Of a stretch of DNA of 64,000 bases, positions 24,365-35,805 are shown in pieces; the stretch's first letter is position 1, and every line of letters starts with the position of its first letter. The DNA comes from Trichoplusia ni (lineage: Eukaryota; Arthropoda; Insecta; Lepidoptera; Noctuidae): assembly GCF_003590095.1 (NCBI RefSeq), contig NC_039481.1, forward strand, positions 8,587,895 through 8,651,894, given 5' to 3'. The notes beneath the pieces were generated by a model that saw only the letters and a list, made by a program, of their open reading frames with translations, made no database searches and was not told where the DNA came from. Made by a program: the position numbers and the translations under genes.

Positions 24365-27300
24365 TTATTTAGTAATGTTGACCTGAAGACCATCATTTCC
24401 CTGGTCGTCAAACTGAATCAAGACGAGCTCGTAAGTTATTATAGCGCCGGCCATCTGCAATTATAGAGCAGGATTAGATTCCGTCCTTGGAGCCTACCAA
24501 GACGTCAAGAAGTAATATTAATGCAGTTGTGGAAGAGTCGTTGCGACGCGGTTTTGTACATATATTATTAATTATGGAGTATTACTTAAAAGGTTCCGGC
24601 AGACGACTCTATCAAGATCTTAAGTGAGTTTTTTCTCATATTTACAGTATTAATGTATGTGGAGGAATGGATAGTGATAACTGCTAGTGTTGATATACTC
24701 CTAAATTGACTTTCATTGATGCAAAAAATAAAATCTCTTGCTGTCCATCCCACTTGGAATCGATTAAAAATTGTTCTGAAGATGACTATGTTTTTTTTTG
24801 TAGTGGACATTAACAAGTAGTGGAACGAATCAAAGTATTTAAGAATGATTTTTAGTAGATCAGAGGGCCTAAAACCTCGTATTATTGAGGATGTAGAAGA
24901 GAGATGTCGCTCTACGTCATGTATTGCGCTGTCACGCTTCCACAGCCTTAATAACATTATTGTCAGACGTGGCGGTAAATCTTCTAGACCAATCTTTCAG
25001 TATCAAAATCCCTGAAGATTTATGAAAATATCTTTTGTATTGGATTATTGGCTACTCAAACAAAAAACCTTTCTCTCCTCACCAAACAATATCAAAACAA
25101 ACCTGTTTTCTCATATAATATCCTCAACTAAGAAAATTCACATATTTATCAAGCCTAGACTTAGGGTCCATCTTAATGTACTATAACCAAACATCCCAAA
25201 TAAATTATCAACCTTATCTCAATTTACTACAGTTGATATTCACATAAAACAAAATACCATACAAAAACGTTTCAATCACCACTCTAAAAAGAGCCTTAAC
25301 GTCGTAATTACAAAGTCGAAATTTACTTAACGAGTAATATAAGAAAATGAGTACAACCTGTAACAGAATAGTTTTATTTAGATAGAAGAAACCCATTCCG
25401 CTGAGGGCGATGTAATCTTTAGTTAGTTGGTCTTGGAGCCGGTCCACCTGCAAAACGAAGTTCTAATTGCGGTTACGTGAAGTAAATAGATGGTGCAGCT
25501 AACGATCTCGAAGTTTTGCACGTTTGCAACATTAAGCGAGGTTTTTTTGGGTAAGTTTTATTTCTTGCTTGTTTAGGTGTTTAGGTGTCGGGCTGTTTGA
25601 TTGGTCTTGACCTTTACTTCATTCGGGAAGGAATATTTCTGGTAATTAGTGAAGTTGCTACATATTTGTATAAAAATATAATTATGTTTATGTATGACAA
25701 TGTTAATGTAAGTATTAACATTTGACTAGGTTAAAGATTTTAAATAGAATTGTTTTTTTTTGTGCCAGTAAGATGCAAAATTTTTATTAACTCTGAACAA
25801 TATTTAAAAAAGGCTTTATTGACAATCACAACCAAGTTTCGTGGCATGACAAGTTTACTAAACTAACCTTCTGCTTAACAAAAGCACAAATCACTTCTAG
25901 AAAAGATCAAATTGCTCAAACATTTGAATATTTACCTCAACATTATATCCATGCGTTTCATAACTATACAGATACTTGAGAGCGATACGTGAGTGTACGT
26001 TGACATCTGAGGCGGCGAGCACCACACTTCCCACTCTGACGCACAGCCAGAGCAGCGAGACGACGTAGTAGATACCCGTCAGGATGTTACTGGATGGGCC
26101 TTGGCTGGGGGTTAAAAAGGTTCGATGTGCTCACGCAAATTTTGAACCAAATAAGAAAAAAAAGAAGGTAAATGTCATGTCCTGATGGATGCGGCAGAAC
26201 ATAAAAAGAAAATTTGGTTGGAAAATATTGAATTTAAAGATTCGAATGATTATATTATTATTGATTTCCCATGTTATAAGACAAAAAGTCTTCCATGTTT
26301 GGACCAAGCATTATCAAATGAAAGTCTTGCGTTGGAACTACGATTTTCACCTGAAATTAAGAAGGAAGCACAGTTTTCGACATTACCACTTGACTAAAAT
26401 GGCTTGCTTCACGTAAGTCCCGAGCAGTTCATACCACATGTACATCTATCTACACTGCTTATATTCTCTGTATAGTTGGGTGCAAGGATCTAGCAAGAAG
26501 GCAACTCACGTGATAACCAAGAAGAGTTGTAAACAAATGAAGTAGAAGTTGCAGGAGCAGGAAAAGATTATAATGCCTCCTAGTGCCGAGTCCATACTGC
26601 GAACTAATGACGCTTGCTTTACATAAGCTTCCCTCAGTTTCCGCCACGTATATACTTTTACGGCCTCAACTCTCTGGAAAGAAACCAAATGTAAAAAAAC
26701 TGGTTGTTAGCTACTTTCAATGCAAAAAGGTTGACATTGTAGAAGCTAGAAAGTGCTAGACATACTATATTTTATCAACTATTTTCTAGAACTAGTCTGC
26801 AAAGTTCTAGTCTGTACAAGACCGCATTTTTTTATATGGTAGGATGCTTTGTTATTCGGCAATTTATGAATGAGCTATTTGTTAATATAGCAAATATTTA
26901 CTATTATATTTAAGAAATCAAGTGTTTGAATGCTCATTGTATGCAGTGTTTCAGTTCATTAATTAATAAACTACTTTCACAATGTTTTTGTTTACAGCTT
27001 TATGCCTGTTACAAATCAGTAAAACCTTTTTATAATTAAAGTACATTGCACTCTTACCTTATCAGACTGCATCTGTTTCTTCTCTAGCAAGCATATCTTC
27101 GCTAAACACTGATTCAGCCTATGATATCTCGATGTCAATCCCATACTGATAAGCACTATCAGTTGGTCTTGGAAGTTCCATAGCAGACTGGCTATAGTAC
27201 TTATTATAACAAGCGGTAAAGCAAACCATTCTGAATAGTCCTCTGAAATGTTTGAATAGTTCTCATTATTTGGTTTTGCAGCTATGTCATCTTCTTCTAC

Positions 27301-30034
27301 CTCAAATACTGCAAGAAAATTTTAATCAATAGCTCCATGGTCGTTATTTATTTTATGACCATCAGGAACATTTTAAAATAGATATAGATCTCGTTTTTTT
27401 TAATATAAAGTTAGATAAAATGAATTTAACTTAAATAGTGGGAGTGAATGACGTTATGCGTCTATGATTATATTCCGTTAAAGCAGTCAAAACCTTTGCT
27501 CAAGCTAATCACTCCATAGATCGGTTGATCTGTTGGTCTACTCGATGATTATGGACCGGACAACTGACAAAGCAAATCCCTGAAGTACTCCTTTTGGACA
27601 TTTTCGTAACCAGTCACCCTATTCAGTTAATTGGTTATTACTATATTTGGAACCAAACAATGAGACGCAATTAGGAATGAACGAACGAATTATAACGCAA
27701 AAATTTTATCAGCTCATAAATTATTAATTTCATGAAAATTGGTAGATTATAAACAAAATATGAAAATGTATTTTTAATCAACAGCTTGGCTCAAAGCTTA
27801 TAATCCTCATATCAAATTGAATTAAGTACATATAATAAATTGCCGATGTATGTACGTTTCAATAGACAATTTATTACTACTACTTTATGATTTATAACAA
27901 CTGTGGTACCGTTGTATACATAATATTGATAACTTTGTAACTCGCCCATATCAATTGCTGTTATTGCAGAAAAATTATCCGATGTCCAAAATTAAATCGC
28001 GAAGCTCCAAATTTAGTCTCAAATATAATAATACAAAAGCTATCAGGTACGATGTTTACTTTAACCTAATAAAGAAGTGATTTCGTCACTTTTTACCGGC
28101 AATTATTGACATCCACTTCCATATGTTTGCACACCTTATGTGTGTACAATCGTCATCATTTTAACCGTGAACGCGTTATGAAAAACTTTGCCTTTGCATT
28201 TCTAATTTCAAATAAGGATACTTACGTCCCATAAATATGAATCCATGAGATACGAGAACGTATCGTTTCAGCATCAAAGGTACTGGACAGTCTACACCTA
28301 TCGATGAGGCTATGCTTAAGACATGTTCCACTGCAAAAATAATATAGACATGGCAAAATAAATGAAAAACAAAACCTATTTCAGTAAGGTCTGATTTCCA
28401 AATGGTGTCAGATTTTGGAACCAAAATATCATCTCTTAACATTAATACAATTGCTGAAATAGTATAAGAATAAGAATAAGAATCATTTATTTGCCATAAG
28501 AAAAAAACTAAGTCACTAATAGACCCCTTTCAATACATTTAAACATAATTTATCGTTCATGATTGTTGAAATTTCAGTAGTATACGTAGTCAAGCGTAAG
28601 AATATATATTTTCCAAGAGTCAATTTTACAAAACCGATAAAGTGCAACTCGCATTACCAAGGGTTTCGTATAGGTTTAAGAAAAACAAATGGGCTGGCCG
28701 AAAATAAATTTAAGGGTTTTTTAATAAATATAAGTTATTTTGTCACCCAACAAAATAAAATCTTTTTTATTTTAATCATTGCTGTTGTAGCAGCAACAGA
28801 AACACCTCATCATTCGTGAGATGCAGCCTTGCGACACAGAGACATAGGGGGGATCAGCACTAACAGGATTCCAATTTTACCGTTTAGGCACAGACCCTAA
28901 AAGTCCTATACACATAAAATCACCAAGAAACTTCAAAACTTACGTAAGGAGAAGAACATCATAGTACCGGCTACACACACCATCCTTCGCTTTAACGTTT
29001 TGTCTGCTGGTATGTTGACACCCACTGATCTTTCCACTTTGGCCCATACTTGTGACAGCTTTCGCCAAGAGTAGCAAAGCTTTGAGCTAAGTATTAGAGA
29101 TAAAATAGATATCGAATAGAAGATAGTTCCTGATAGGCGAGCTGTTACACTTCCTGGAAAGAAAGAAAAAGAAAGAGTTAAAGGCTAAGCTAAGCTAAAA
29201 ACTTAGCTTAGTTATTAGGTAACTTAAAATAAAAAAGCACCCAATATTGAAAAATACTCACTTAAATGTACAATGCAAGTCTTGGAGTGATTTCGTTTTC
29301 AATTACTTACTGTTTTTTTAGTTTTTATTAGTTTTCATATGTTTATTTGAGATATTTGTAATAATTTAAACTATAAAAAGATATACGTTAAGAGAGAAAT
29401 TGCTGAAACTTTTATTTTCTACTTACGATTCCCTGATATATCTCTAGCTAGACCTGCCAGAGCCTTAATGACCTTCCAAATGGCCATGACCTCGATGATG
29501 AGCAGTGATCCCAATACAACAGCAGACCATAACAAATTCATATAGCTTTTAGATCCATAAACACCAAACAGACTGGACAAGTGGAAAACCTTGCGAATGA
29601 CGTATAAAAAATCCTGTCAAAAGAAAAAAAAATACCAAAGAAAATATTTTTACTGATTCTTAGAAACTAGTTCCAGTTTATGTCATGAAAACGCATCGCT
29701 AGCCATTTATTGCCTAAGTCATCAATCATCGTCATCATCAGCCCGTTGTTGTCTACTGCTGGACATAGACCTCCCAAATTGCACGCCATCGAGATCTATC
29801 TTCGGCTGATCGAAGGATGAAGAAAAATAACGAAGATTTCCCCAGGAAATTCCGTCGTAATGAACAGTATCAAAAACTGTTCAGGCTTTGATTATTGTAT
29901 ACCGTTATAATTACATCATTTTTTTCATTCTATCTAGATTAAAGTATCTAAAGTAAGCTTACGTCATGATTCGGCTGTTTTGGTAGCAGCAAGTTGTTCG
30001 GCCTCAGTAACTTCCTAAATTCTTTACTGTACAT
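24365..30034 (-). CDS. Sugar gustatory receptor 3 (GR, 10 exons)
   Basis: Third sugar-clade gustatory receptor. Exons in transcript order: 30034-29963, 29613-29427, 29153-28944, 28330-28226, 27308-27058, 26673-26510, 26454-26413, 26104-25936, 25447-25358, 24454-24365; all introns GT-AG. They join to 460 codons including TAA (459 aa), starting MYSKEFRKLLRPNN. Family marks: LLWNFQDQLIVLISMGLTSR, FYFICLQLF, KDYIALSGMGFFYLNKTILL and the canonical TM7 signature TYELVLIQF in the last exon. Exon sizes 210, 105, 90 and all phases match receptor 2, so the two are close paralogues in tandem. Exon 5 has a second in-frame acceptor at 27242; the longer form adds 22 residues rich in acids with two N-glycosylation-type sites in the second extracellular loop region. 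The segment 24992-30034 is duplicated almost exactly at 35439-40477. Exon 10 exists only here. Family call and exons are firm; the choice of exon 5 acceptor is open. Confidence 0.92.
28560..28915. repeat. Transposon remnant in receptor 3 intron
   Basis: Begins near an AAAACCGATAAAGTGCAACT word and runs to GATTCCAATTTTACCGTTTA with GAGATGCAGCCTTGCGACAC between. These are words of decayed non-LTR elements common in Lepidoptera. Its twin is at 39005-39360. Confidence 0.45.
29727..29830. repeat. Dispersed lepidopteran repeat fragment
   Basis: Contains GTTGTCTACTGCTGGACATA followed by GACCTCCCAAATTGCACGCC and ATCTTCGGC, a high-copy moth repeat. It lies in the first intron of receptor 3. Its twin is at 40170-40270. 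Confidence 0.6.
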
Positions 30035-31787
30035 GTTTACAACTTTCCACTTATGTCTGTCACTCGATAGTATTTTAAAATCAATGTATTTCAATAGCCT
30101 CACGAACGAACACAATACATGTCAAAAATAATAAATTGATTGTAGATACCTTGTTTTTGCTAGGAATCCTCCGATTGTCCAGATAAGTGTGAACTCCAAC
30201 TCATATTTTATTTTCACTTAGCATGATTGGTTTATAATAACAGGCTATTTTTGTTATTTTTTCTGTCATGAATGTTATAAACTCTTTCAGCGTTGTTAAT
30301 TTTTTCTTCACATTTTTGATACTCAAAATCCGACGTCTTTATGAACAAATTTATTTTTTTTGGATTATTTTAATTAATTTCCTTCAAATTAATTTATTTC
30401 AATCATTTTAAAAAGTTTATTCAGAATTAAAACGTGAAACACATCCAATACGCTGACGAAACTATATAAAACATGACAACTTTTCACTATTATTTCAGAT
30501 AGCTCAATTTATACTGGTCTTAATTATTTGCAAAAGGTAACACGCGATCCGATCGTCTGATTCAGTTATCGAAGATATAAAATCGAAGTGGTCAATAATA
30601 ACTATTTAATGACTCACTGATAAATAAACACCTAGCAGTCGTCAAAAGTAAGGTCTTAAAATTAGATACCTAGCTTATTTACACCTGTTAATCCTTTTTA
30701 ATAATAATACTCTTACATTTCGTTATATGATTATTATACCTAAAGGGGACGTGAAACTGGCCTAGTGTGATTTTGGAGACACAGAGAGTGCGGTATTATA
30801 ATAAATGCAGGCTGAAGATGAATAGATAAACCAATAATTTGGGTGACACGCACACATGTTTGTCACCCACCAGTGAAGGATGGATGAAAGGACGGAAGGA
30901 CAGACGGATTGACGGCGGATCCTCAGTAATCGGATTCCGGTTTTACTCTTTGGGTAAGTAACACTAATAACTATGAAGCAGAAACGTATTAATTGATTTG
31001 CTTATAAAATAATAATTAAAAAATAAAAATGCAAACCTCTGCGGTGATCGGGTTTCCAGGTTTCCAGGCACGAAGGCGTATTACGATGAAATTTATTTAA
31101 GCATAATTGACCTTTAATGGAAATATCCGTGGATTGGAGGAAATAGCATAATAGTTTCCGATTAACTTGCATGACGCTTACAGAGTTAAGTCTTAAAATA
31201 GATACTAAGTTCGATAAATGTATATACATTATTATACTCTTGTATCAATAAGGAGGTACGATTCGTGCTAAATTTATCAATGTATAATAATATTGATAAA
31301 ATTATCGAACACATTATCTGTTAAAATTGAAACTATCCAGCTATAAGAGTTCATGAGATACAGCCTGGTATCAGACGGACGGAAAGACCGCAGTACTTTA
31401 CAATAAAAACAGAAAAAAAGCTCTAACCCAGTTATATATTTACCGTCCCACCCTACTCATGTAAATAAGAGTAGATTCGTTAGTTAGTTACTAAACTGAG
31501 AAGAGCTATCGACGGAGCAAGGTCGGAAGAATGAAGTGGCAGACGTCAGAAGGCCTTGAGATTATAATTCTTAAGTGTAAGAACAGATTAACGATTCAAA
31601 AAAATTAACGATTTAAAACTTCATCTTCAGGTTCATTTAATACCGATGAAATTTCACGACAGTAAAGAATTCTCCATATCGATAAAAAAGTCTAATATAA
31701 CCAAAAAGCCAGTTGTTTAATGTATTACGTTTTTTAGTATATCAACAGCAACTGAGGTACTTGTGGCTAAGTTGAATCTGCACACAA
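30035..31787. other. Upstream region of sugar receptor 3
   Basis: AT-rich 5' flank of receptor 3. It holds two short remnants with CACCAGTGAAGGATGG / GACAGACGGATTGACGGC (30870-30960) and GAGATACAGCCTGGTATCAG (31350-31400), both typical of decayed non-LTR elements. No gene recognised. Confidence 0.5.
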
Positions 31788-32047
31788 ATTGATCGATCAT
31801 AGGATAAGCTACGCTTGGTGCAACGGACAACAAGTTCCTCTATGTTTTGGAAGGCTCGGTAATCGTTGGTCACGGCTGTTATACATAGCATTAGTCATCT
31901 TTAGCCATTACGGGTGGTTAGAAGATAAAATGTCTGTCTACCAGTCTTACAAAGGGGTGCCGTGTTGCCTAAGAAACTGGGTAGTGGAGGTCAGATATAC
32001 AGCCACTTCTTGTCAAACACTGGCAATGAAAACCGATCACAAAAACC
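31788..32047 (+). repeat. Dispersed lepidopteran repeat family A
   Basis: Contains CAACAAGTTCCTCTATGTTT, then AACACTGGCAATG after a CAGCCACTTCTTGTC block. Homologous to 60196-60490, to the reverse of 1-127, and in part to the reverse of 55206-55345. Small open frames across it are chance products of the repeat. Confidence 0.65.
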
Positions 32048-32935
32048 TACCTTGCTACCCTTAGTATTTCAGCTGATAATTTTTGAACAGTCCCATACAA
32101 AGTCTTACAGGTACACTCATAGTAATTTTCATTGCATGTTAAATCTATTGGCTCATAGAGTCACGTTATTTTGTAACAACTGACCCTTACTAAGCAATAA
32201 AATGAGCTTTCGCAATTGATAACAATAAATTAGTTAACGAGAACCAGAAATAAAATTCCTTTGTACTTCGCTGGTTTATTGTCTATCAATAAAATAAATT
32301 ACCGCAGTTGTGTACTTTGTATTTCATTAGGCTGATTGCAGATTTTTTTTTGTTTATCATGGTTAGGTAATATGGAACAAAAAAGCAAAGTATATTTTAT
32401 TCTTCTTATAGACGAACTAGCAAACCCACAAAAACTTGTTTTGCCAGTCTAGAAAAAAAATCACTTAAGGAGATGAAAAATAGATGTTGTCCGATTCTCA
32501 GCTCTACCCAGTATGCACAAGAAAATTCATGAAAATTGGTCGAGCCGTTTCTTTTCGAGAATTTCATATATAAGGCCTTCCCTAAATTCACTGTATTGTT
32601 TATTCAGAAGCTTATATATCTAGTTCAATTTAGTATTTTTTTTACTATATGAAAATAAACGTGATAAGTATTAATTTAAAAAGAAAAAATAATGGAGAAA
32701 AATATATGAGCATCAAAATACCGTCGTCCACAGTTTTCACTGCAGATAACGAATATTTCGATATTTATTTCAATTTCAAAAGAAAAATGATATATCTGAA
32801 AACAGGACGTGTTCAAGCAATAATTCATTGATAAAAATAGTGCGTTCCTATCACTCGGAGTATACAATTTTCTCGCCTACGAAGGAATTTTAAAAAGGCA
32901 TTAAAGTAAATTTTTGTAGCAAGAAGCTTTCATTT

Positions 32936-33049
32936 TGTTAGTATGTATCAAAATAGGTTTTAATGTCTTGTAGCTATGTAATCTATGTTTGTCTCTGTTA
33001 TGTTGATTGTCAAATATAGTTCATGGAAAATATCCAACGTGTTTTAATA
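32936..33049 (+). repeat. 5' LTR of the Copia element
   Basis: Direct repeat of 34330-34438; bounded on the left by the position where the empty site of copy B diverges and on the right by the primer binding site. Confidence 0.85.
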
Positions 33050-34329
33050 GGTTATGGGCCCAGTTGGGCATTTATCAGTTATTTTGTTGTTAAAATAGAT
33101 AATTTGCGCTTGTTGACTGGCGAAACCATGAACTCGAATATAGCTAGTGTACCAAAACTAAAGGGCATGGAAAACTATGATAAATGTGGTGCCCGTTATG
33201 AAAGAAAATGGCGGATAAATGCGTTTTCAATGTTTTTTATAAACGGAAGGTTTAGTTAGAAGGGTTGGTACACAGATAGCGGTGCCAGTGCACATATGAC
33301 TGTTAACAAGGACGGGATTGCAAACATGAAACTATCACCGTGTTTTAATGGGTTGATTGTTCAGGAGATGTGGAGATCATGTCAGACTTGCAATGTCATA
33401 TAACTGTGAAAAATGTGCTATGCGTGCCTGTTTTGACTACAAACTTGTAATCAGTTAGCGAGCTTATCAGGAATGGTAACCAGGTTATAATTGAAGAAAA
33501 GCATTGTTATGTATTTATGACGGAAGAGATGCTTTGGTTGCGATAGCTGACTTAACTGATGGGGTTTACAAGTTGAGGTTACAATCTTCAAGTTACATGT
33601 TGGCAGCTCCTGCAATTACAGGAAGATTGTGGCACAGAAGTGGCTTGCACATATAAATAGCCAAGATATGGAATGAATGTGAAAGGATAGAGATTGTGTA
33701 ATCCTTCAAAAGATACTGTTATCACCAGCAGATGTTATTTTGATAGAAAGCGAGACAGGTGATAATGCAAACAGCCAGGAGGCAATATTGGTTCCAGATG
33801 ACGAGAGTAATGTGCAAACACCAGAGATCAGCGTGGAGAAGGAGAACAGAGATTCAGTGGGGGCATCCTGTGTTCCAGTATTTGATTATCATAGTGATAG
33901 CTCTTCAGATTCTTCAGTATACACTGATGGTGAAGAAACACACATTACATGTATATCTTAGTCAGGAGCCAGAGCCTTATGAAAGACAGAAGACGCAAGG
34001 AAAGCAGCCTGATCGGTATGGTTTCAGCAACTTGTGTGTATCCAGTACTGTTCCAGTTTCTCAGGAGATTTCAATCTCACAGGCTCTGAAAAGGCCTGAG
34101 AAGGAGCAGTGGAGACGTGCTTTGGCTCAGAAGTTGCAATCATTTGAAGATAATGATGCCTGTGAGCTTGTTAAAAAACCCTAGTGATGTATTTGTAGTA
34201 TGGGAATGAGTATAACTCTACTGTTTTTCTAAATGGTGTACTAATGACATGTAAAGCATTTTTAGTTTATTTATAGAGTGGGTGTTGTACTATGTCTTGT
34301 AATGTTTTGATTATTTTGATAAGTGGGGG

Positions 34330-34438
34330 TGTTAGTATGTATCAAAATAGGTTTTAATGTCTTGTAGCTATGTAATCTATGTTTGTCTCTGTTATGTTGA
34401 TTGTCAAATATAGTTCATGGAAAATATCCAACGTGTTT
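34330..34438 (+). repeat. 3' LTR of the Copia element, cut by the gap
   Basis: The visible bases match the 5' LTR throughout; only about the last five are lost in the N run. Confidence 0.85.
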
Positions 34439-35438
34439 NNNNNNNNNNNNNNNNNNNNNNNNNNNNNNNNNNNNNNNNNNNNNNNNNNNNNNNNNNNNNN
34501 NNNNNNNNNNNNNNNNNNNNNNNNNNNNNNNNNNNNNNNNNNNNNNNNNNNNNNNNNNNNNNNNNNNNNNNNNNNNNNNNNNNNNNNNNNNNNNNNNNNN
34601 NNNNNNNNNNNNNNNNNNNNNNNNNNNNNNNNNNNNNNNNNNNNNNNNNNNNNNNNNNNNNNNNNNNNNNNNNNNNNNNNNNNNNNNNNNNNNNNNNNNN
34701 NNNNNNNNNNNNNNNNNNNNNNNNNNNNNNNNNNNNNNNNNNNNNNNNNNNNNNNNNNNNNNNNNNNNNNNNNNNNNNNNNNNNNNNNNNNNNNNNNNNN
34801 NNNNNNNNNNNNNNNNNNNNNNNNNNNNNNNNNNNNNNNNNNNNNNNNNNNNNNNNNNNNNNNNNNNNNNNNNNNNNNNNNNNNNNNNNNNNNNNNNNNN
34901 NNNNNNNNNNNNNNNNNNNNNNNNNNNNNNNNNNNNNNNNNNNNNNNNNNNNNNNNNNNNNNNNNNNNNNNNNNNNNNNNNNNNNNNNNNNNNNNNNNNN
35001 NNNNNNNNNNNNNNNNNNNNNNNNNNNNNNNNNNNNNNNNNNNNNNNNNNNNNNNNNNNNNNNNNNNNNNNNNNNNNNNNNNNNNNNNNNNNNNNNNNNN
35101 NNNNNNNNNNNNNNNNNNNNNNNNNNNNNNNNNNNNNNNNNNNNNNNNNNNNNNNNNNNNNNNNNNNNNNNNNNNNNNNNNNNNNNNNNNNNNNNNNNNN
35201 NNNNNNNNNNNNNNNNNNNNNNNNNNNNNNNNNNNNNNNNNNNNNNNNNNNNNNNNNNNNNNNNNNNNNNNNNNNNNNNNNNNNNNNNNNNNNNNNNNNN
35301 NNNNNNNNNNNNNNNNNNNNNNNNNNNNNNNNNNNNNNNNNNNNNNNNNNNNNNNNNNNNNNNNNNNNNNNNNNNNNNNNNNNNNNNNNNNNNNNNNNNN
35401 NNNNNNNNNNNNNNNNNNNNNNNNNNNNNNNNNNNNNN
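34439..35438. other. Assembly gap, 1000 N
   Basis: Exactly 1000 N, a conventional scaffold gap of unknown true size. Reading frames crossing it are meaningless. It separates the end of one contig inside an LTR from the start of the second copy of the receptor 3 locus. Confidence 0.99.
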
Positions 35439-35805
35439 ATCTTTCAGTATCAAAATCCCTGAAGATTTATGAAAATATCTTTTGTATTGGATTATTGGCT
35501 ACTCAAAACAAAAAACCTTTCTCTCCTCACCAAACAATATCAAAACAAACCTGTTTTCTCATATAATATCCTCAACTAAGAAAATTCACATATTTATCAA
35601 GCCTAGACTTAGGGTCCATCTTAATGTACTATAACCAAACATCCCAAATAAATTATCAACCTTATCTCAATTTACTACAGTTGATATTCACATAAAACAA
35701 AATACCATACAAAAACGTTTCAATCACCACTCTAAAAAGAGCCTTAACGTCGTAATTACAAAGTCGAAATTTACTTAACGAGTAATATAAGAAAATGAGT
35801 ACAAC

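Larger units (their letters stand above)
24992..32935. repeat. Large near-identical segment, copy A
   Basis: Matches 35439-43380 across exons, introns and intergenic sequence for about 7.94 kb. By eye the differences are mainly single-base indels in short homopolymers with a few substitutions. Copy A joins continuous sequence on its left (receptor 3 exon 10 and receptor 2) and is interrupted on its right by the Copia element. I read it as one of two haplotypes of one locus placed in tandem. Confidence 0.9.
32936..34438 (+). mobile_element. Internally deleted Copia-type LTR retrotransposon
   Basis: A 114-bp 5' LTR (32936-33049, starting TGTTAGTATG) is followed directly by GGTTATGGGCCCAG (33050-33063), the Copia-type primer binding site. 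A polypurine tract AAGTGGGGG (34321-34329) precedes a 3' LTR of which 109 bp are visible (34330-34438) before the N gap. Coding remnants in order, in several frames: a gag start (SVPKLKGMENYD), a zinc-knuckle-like scrap, the aspartic protease motif WYTDSGASAHMT (near 33266), a pre-integrase stretch, an acidic spacer (33740-33961) and the beginning of reverse transcriptase ending ELVKKP (34100-34184). Most of integrase, reverse transcriptase and RNase H is missing, and frames are broken. It is therefore non-autonomous. The matching site in copy B (43380) is empty. Confidence 0.88.

Noticed and set aside
24586..24957. 123-aa minus strand frame in the last intron of receptor 3
   Set aside because: It lies wholly in an intron, and its start coincides with the dispersed 50-bp motif; the receptor reads correctly without it.
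34379..35566. Long open frames across 34439-35438 on both strands
   Set aside because: They consist of translated N; the gap holds no sequence.
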